Assembly (NCBI GenBank): GCA_015522885.1
Contig: WALJ01000193.1
Location: forward strand, 1-9,167
DNA from: Thermoplasmata archaeon
GTDB taxonomy: Archaea > Thermoplasmatota > Thermoplasmata > WALJ01
DNA: 9,167 nt
Direction of reading: 5' to 3'
Shown: piece by piece, positions 5,731 through 9,167 of the stretch
Layout: every line of letters begins with the position of its first letter
Numbering within the stretch: position 1 is the first letter of the stretch
Made by a program: the position numbers and the translations under genes
Notes under the pieces: generated by a model
What the model saw: only the letters and a program-made list of their open reading frames with translations
Database searches by the model: none
Told to the model about the DNA's origin: nothing

Positions 5731-8700
5731 TCGTCGCCTTTCAGAGCCTTGAGTATATCATCCACACTATCATTGGCGGTCGATACCTCTTCACCCTTTT
5801 CCGGTTCGGGATGTAGTGTCGCATACTTCTCGCGGTCCTCCAGCAGTACTCTGAGCTTCCTGTGCTTTTTCTGCATTTCTATATAGCTCGAGCGCCCGTA
5901 TTTCTTCTTAATTTCCTCTTCTTTAACATTATTATGAGTCTCTGCGGAAGGGTATAAGATTTCTTTCTCCGAACCTTTCTTTTCTTCCGTTACAACCGCC
6001 GAGATGGGTGTGCCGTTCACCACCGATTCACGGTCTATCTTGCTCTCAACATCCAGCGGAGATTTATTTACGCCAATATCTCTCATATCTATGCCCGAAC
6101 TTCTCTTTCTTCTCCACATAGTTCTTCTTACGCTCGCGGGAGATGTAATCTCAGATGGCTTTTTCTCCGCTTTTTCAGCCGCTTTTTCAGTCATTACGGA
6201 GTCCGTCTCCATACCTGCCGCTCTTTTCAGCCTCCGTATTTTCACCGCAACATATAGTACCACAAGTATCCCGAGGAGAAGTAAGGCGTAAACGGCCCAC
6301 ATGGGGAGGCTGAACGCCTGTCTTACCGTTAATTCCATTTCTTTCGTGGATGTCTCATTTTCCCCGTCGCTACAGATAAAGTAATATGTGTATGTGCCGT
6401 CCGAAAGCTTTGCCTTGTACTCATATATCTTCCCATCGGCGGTATTGTAATCCTGCGGATATTCAGGTACCATATCGTGAGCTTTTCCGTTTATTACGAC
6501 TCTTACATATAAAGGTAGGCTGTTCTCTGGGTCCACATATGTTATTTTGAACACGGTCTCCTTGCTTGATGAATATGTCGGATTCTCTCCTTCCAGTCGG
6601 GGGGGGTCGTTAACCGGCACTACATGAACAATAGTTATGTAATGTCCGATGGTTTTATTGCCCTTCTTTTCAATTATCGTTATTCTGGCATCTCCGTTCC
6701 AATCCTTCAGCGGATTGATGAAAAAACTTCCGTTATTCAGTTCAAAGCCCGTATAGAATGTTCCGTTGACATAGAAAGTGGCGTTCTCAATCCTCGGAAC
6801 CCAGTCATAAACGCTAAAAAGATAGGTCCTTCCGCAGTCTTCCTTCACCGAATAAGTCTCAGCTTGGAAAGAGAAATTCTCGGTTACGGTGGAATTCAGG
6901 AAAAAGGTTCTGTTGAAATATTCACCGGCTTTGGAAATAGTCAACTCATATGGGTTCTGGATATCCATTGTGCCTGCAAAGGTCCGCACATATGCGGTAA
7001 GAGGAATGTAGAGCGCCTTTCCGTAATGAATCTTCCCACTGTTGATGACATAGCCATCCTTGTCTTTTATTGTATATGTCGCATTACTTATGAGATTTCC
7101 GAAACTGTCATTGGCATAGAGGTTCAAAAAGTATTTAACATAGAGCATGGAGTTTGCATCGAGATGGGATTTCTCTTGGTCGAGGGTTGAATTAATAGAG
7201 GTACCTCTGGAACCATGGGTGAGATATAACTGATATGTGCTGTCGGATATACTGACATTCTGCATTGTAAAAGTTGAGTAGCTGGTAAGTATGCCGTACC
7301 ATTTATTCTTTGAGAGAACCGTGTTTTCAACATTGGCCTTTGAATAAATAAAAGACAATCCGTACCACCTGTTGTTTGTTATGCTATCGTTTCTTATTTC
7401 CAGAGTTGCATTGAAGGAAGCTATACCGAAATCATTCGTGGAAAGCGTATTGTTTTCGATTATTGGGGAAGAACTGTCTACATAGACTCCTGCCCAGCCG
7501 TTATCTGTTATGACATTGTTTTTTATCCGGGAAACAGAACCTTTCTGCAGATGTATGCCGCTTCCCTTGTTTTGTCCTATTATGTTCTTTTCTATTATCG
7601 GGTCCGAATTGGAGACATATATCCCTGAGTCTCCGGAGATTATGACATTTCCATATATCCTCGGCGATGAACCGTTTTCACAGGATATGTGATATCTTTC
7701 AGACGAGGACATGGAATTGTTTTCTATCCTCCCGAAAGTCCCGTTTTGCATCTTGACATCATATTTGTTGAGCGAAAAGTCGTTTGCTCTAATGTCGATT
7801 TCGGATAATGAGGAATATATTCCTATTTGATTTCCACTGAAGGTGTTTCCGTATATGGTTATATTAGAAGACTCCGAATCTATTGCCCTCTCATTGTGTT
7901 TTATGGATGAAGAACGTACGAATGTGGTGGAATTAAAGGTCAAAATACCCCCACCGTTATTGGAGTCTATCGTATTGGAATCAAGGATAGTAGTGGAGTT
8001 AAATATGCATATCCCGTTCCTGCTGTTGAAAGACACCGTGTTAGAAGACAGAATGGGAAAACCCCCATAAATGCATATCCCGCCCTCCTTATTGTTATAT
8101 ATATCATTTTTAGACAATATTGGCGATGCGTCTTTCGATATGATGCCGTAGTGCGCTCTATGGATGCTGTTGTCGGATAGAACGGGTGATGCGTCTTCAA
8201 TATATATTCCAGCATAAGAATTTTTTATTTCGCTGCCTCCGATTTTAACCAGATCCGAAAATATCATCACCCCCGGAAAGTTTTCATCATAACCGCAACC
8301 GGAGATCAAGCTGTTCTGAACATTTCCCGAGCTGCCATTCTCGTATTTCCACGCAAATTTCGGGAATATGCTCTCCAGCTCCAGAAGAGAATATGCGGAA
8401 ACAGACCATAGGCATTTGCTATCAACATTTACCCAGTAGGCTTTTCCAGGTGTCATTATCTCTGAATTGTTCAGAGAGGTTTCATTATCGCCTTCATATG
8501 TCGTTACCTCATCATAATGGAGGGATATGGAAGCGAACACATCTCCGACAGTGGAGTTATCGAGGAAAGGATAAGCTACGGCATTCCACCCGGGATACAG
8601 AGTTTTTGACACATCCGATTCGACGACACCGGAAAGACTGAATGAATAGTTCTCATATAGATATACGAAAATACCCTGGGATGGGGTTATCTCGGATAAG

Positions 8701-9167
8701 TCACTATAATTTGAGATTCTCAGGCTTATCTCGCTATCCGAACTCCAGTTATCGTGCCCCCATACCGCCGTATCATGGGGCACATATGTGCTCTCCCATC
8801 CGAGAAATGTCCAGTTCATTGTTATGTTGCCATCTAAACAGGATATTTGAGGCACAATGTCAGTATTCATGCTCTCCTCGAACACTACCTTTACATCCAT
8901 GTTTTGAGAGACATCTGTCTCAAATTGATGGGGTAGAACTTCTTTTATCCGGGGAGTTCTGAAATCTCCGGTTCTGAAACTCCACGAATGGAGAGCACCC
9001 GTGTTTCCGGCACTGTCAGTGTAGTTGTAGATGCTCAGAGTCACATTTTCAAAGCCATCCCATGGATTGTGCGACCAGACGGCGGTATCGTCAGGAAGAT
9101 ATGTACTTTGCCATCCGAGAAATGTCCAGTTTCCGGGGTCTGTTTCGGAAGTCTGAGATATCCGGGG
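5727..9167 (-). CDS. Large surface protein: Ig-like repeats, beta-helix, C-terminal membrane anchor (5'-truncated)
   Basis: At least 1146 residues. The frame runs open to the right edge, and the first candidate start (GTG, 9042-9044) lies inside a repeated domain, so the N-terminus and any signal peptide are outside the window. Visible order: two SbsA/Big_5-type Ig-like domains (about 1-70 and 72-160; both with NWTFLGW-STY-P-DTAVW, and SAGN...FRTGD ending the first); a GWNAVAYPFLDNSTV...PGKAYWVNV module (about 188-255); a right-handed beta-helix of roughly 22-residue coils (about 297-660; recurring 'GIYI/GICI...SPILSxNxI...N'); one or two beta-sandwich domains including VPVNDPPRLEG...VDPENSLPLYVRVVING and SDGTYTYYFICSDG; one membrane helix (955-975) followed by KIRRLKR; then a charged 171-residue tail. 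More than 30 N-x-S/T sites in the ectodomain suggest heavy N-glycosylation. It is anchored with its bulk outside the cell. Adhesion, cell-wall or glycan binding are possible; no catalytic site is evident. The gene overlaps the downstream kinase-like gene by 4 bp. Confidence 0.85.
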   Translation of the reverse strand, partial: PRISQTSETDPGNWTFLGWQSTYLPDDTAVWSHNPWDGFENVTLSIYNYTDSAGNTGALHSWSFRTGDFRTPRIKEVLPHQFETDVSQNMDVKVVFEESMNTDIVPQISCLDGNITMNWTFLGWESTYVPHDTAVWGHDNWSSDSEISLRISNYSDLSEITPSQGIFVYLYENYSFSLSGVVESDVSKTLYPGWNAVAYPFLDNSTVGDVFASISLHYDEVTTYEGDNETSLNNSEIMTPGKAYWVNVDSKCLWSVSAYSLLELESIFPKFAWKYENGSSGNVQNSLISGCGYDENFPGVMIFSDLVKIGGSEIKNSYAGIYIEDASPVLSDNSIHRAHYGIISKDASPILSKNDIYNNKEGGICIYGGFPILSSNTVSFNSRNGICIFNSTTILDSNTIDSNNGGGILTFNSTTFVRSSSIKHNERAIDSESSNITIYGNTFSGNQIGIYSSLSEIDIRANDFSLNKYDVKMQNGTFGRIENNSMSSSERYHISCENGSSPRIYGNVIISGDSGIYVSNSDPIIEKNIIGQNKGSGIHLQKGSVSRIKNNVITDNGWAGVYVDSSSPIIENNTLSTNDFGIASFNATLEIRNDSITNNRWYGLSFIYSKANVENTVLSKNKWYGILTSYSTFTMQNVSISDSTYQLYLTHGSRGTSINSTLDQEKSHLDANSMLYVKYFLNLYANDSFGNLISNATYTIKDKDGYVINSGKIHYGKALYIPLTAYVRTFAGTMDIQNPYELTISKAGEYFNRTFFLNSTVTENFSFQAETYSVKEDCGRTYLFSVYDWVPRIENATFYVNGTFYTGFELNNGSFFINPLKDWNGDARITIIEKKGNKTIGHYITIVHVVPVNDPPRLEGENPTYSSSKETVFKITYVDPENSLPLYVRVVINGKAHDMVPEYPQDYNTADGKIYEYKAKLSDGTYTYYFICSDGENETSTKEMELTVRQAFSLPMWAVYALLLLGILVVLYVAVKIRRLKRAAGMETDSVMTEKAAEKAEKKPSEITSPASVRRTMWRRKRSSGIDMRDIGVNKSPLDVESKIDRESVVNGTPISAVVTEEKKGSEKEILYPSAETHNNVKEEEIKKKYGRSSYIEMQKKHRKLRVLLEDREKYATLHPEPEKGEEVSTANDSVDDILKALKGDE
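7180..8275 (-). repeat. Beta-helix coding region with degenerate ~66-bp periodicity
   Basis: Encodes successive coils of 21-23 residues in the surface protein, each with a G-I-x-I/V strand, a turn containing S-P-I or S-T-x, and an Asn-rich ladder position (for example SPVLSDNSI, SPILSKNDI, FPILSSNTV, SPIIENNTL, DPIIEKNII). This is the PbH1/NosD-like pattern. Coils are similar in protein but not in DNA, so the repetition is old and selected at protein level rather than recent slippage. Confidence 0.75.
8796..8816 (-). repeat. Direct repeat, copy 2 (second Ig-like domain)
   Basis: A 21-bp stretch identical to 9111-9131, encoding NWTFLGW on the minus strand. The spacing is exactly 315 bp (105 codons), so the two are in frame. 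Flanks are recognisably related (DTAVW, STY) but diverged. Confidence 0.8.
9111..9131 (-). repeat. Direct repeat, copy 1 (first Ig-like domain)
   Basis: Identical over 21 bp to 8796-8816 and in frame with it. It marks a tandem duplication of an Ig-like domain; further copies may lie upstream beyond the window edge. Confidence 0.8.

Noticed and set aside
5158..5886. 242-codon plus-strand frame opposite the COG3199 gene
   Set aside because: It spans the COG3199 start and the end of the surface-protein gene in antisense; Ser/Phe-rich with no family resemblance.
6624..7190. 188-codon plus-strand frame opposite the surface-protein gene
   Set aside because: It overlaps the beta-sandwich coding region of a gene with clear domains, has no motif and no convincing ribosome site.
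7180..8275. Beta-helix region as a polysaccharide lyase or pectinase catalytic domain
   Set aside because: Coils have the structural pattern only; no cluster of conserved Asp/Arg/His catalytic residues stands out, so no enzyme activity is claimed.
9042..9044. GTG as the start of the surface protein
   Set aside because: The frame stays open for 41 more codons to the window edge, and these encode the conserved NWTFLGW/DTAVW part of the Ig-like repeat, so the gene begins outside the window.

Overview
The window reads as archaeal, most likely a euryarchaeon of the Thermoplasmata or a relative. The evidence is a Tsr3-type rRNA modification gene, the archaeal/Gram-positive type split purS-purL, an endonuclease V fused to an alkyltransferase-like domain (an architecture known from Ferroplasma), a COG3199 NAD-kinase-like protein, a DUF92 membrane protein, and a huge sequon-rich surface protein with a single C-terminal membrane anchor. 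Arginine is mostly AGA/AGG and ATA isoleucine codons are common. The species cannot be named from this sequence.

Layout. The left part (1-3899) is read on the plus strand: the 3' end of tsr3 (cut by the window edge), then purS, purL and the alkyltransferase-like/endonuclease V fusion. purS and purL are one base apart, and purL overlaps the endonuclease gene by 19 bp, so these three form a tight operon. The right part (3874-9167) is read on the minus strand: a surface protein of at least 1146 residues (its N-terminus lies beyond base 9167), a COG3199 kinase-like gene overlapping it by 4 bp (ATGA), and a DUF92 membrane protein gene after a 42-bp gap. The two transcription units converge and overlap tail to tail by 26 bp at 3874-3899, with no terminator-like T-run between them.

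Function. PurS and PurL are two of the three subunits of formylglycinamidine ribonucleotide synthetase (purine step 4); the glutaminase PurQ is not here. The fusion protein should act on deaminated purine (inosine) in DNA through its EndoV part. Its alkyltransferase-like part has no acceptor cysteine and looks like a DNA-binding remnant, and the EndoV part has Asn where the usual fourth active-site His would be. The minus-strand operon joins an extracellular beta-helix/Ig-like surface protein to a GGDGT-motif kinase-like protein and a DUF92 protein. DUF92 is related to plant phytyl-phosphate kinase, so a link to isoprenoid-lipid phosphorylation is a possible but unproven theme.

There are no RNA genes, CRISPR arrays, insertion sequences or intergenic gaps over 50 bp. 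The most unusual points are the doubly divergent EndoV fusion and the composite surface protein with its long cytoplasmic tail.
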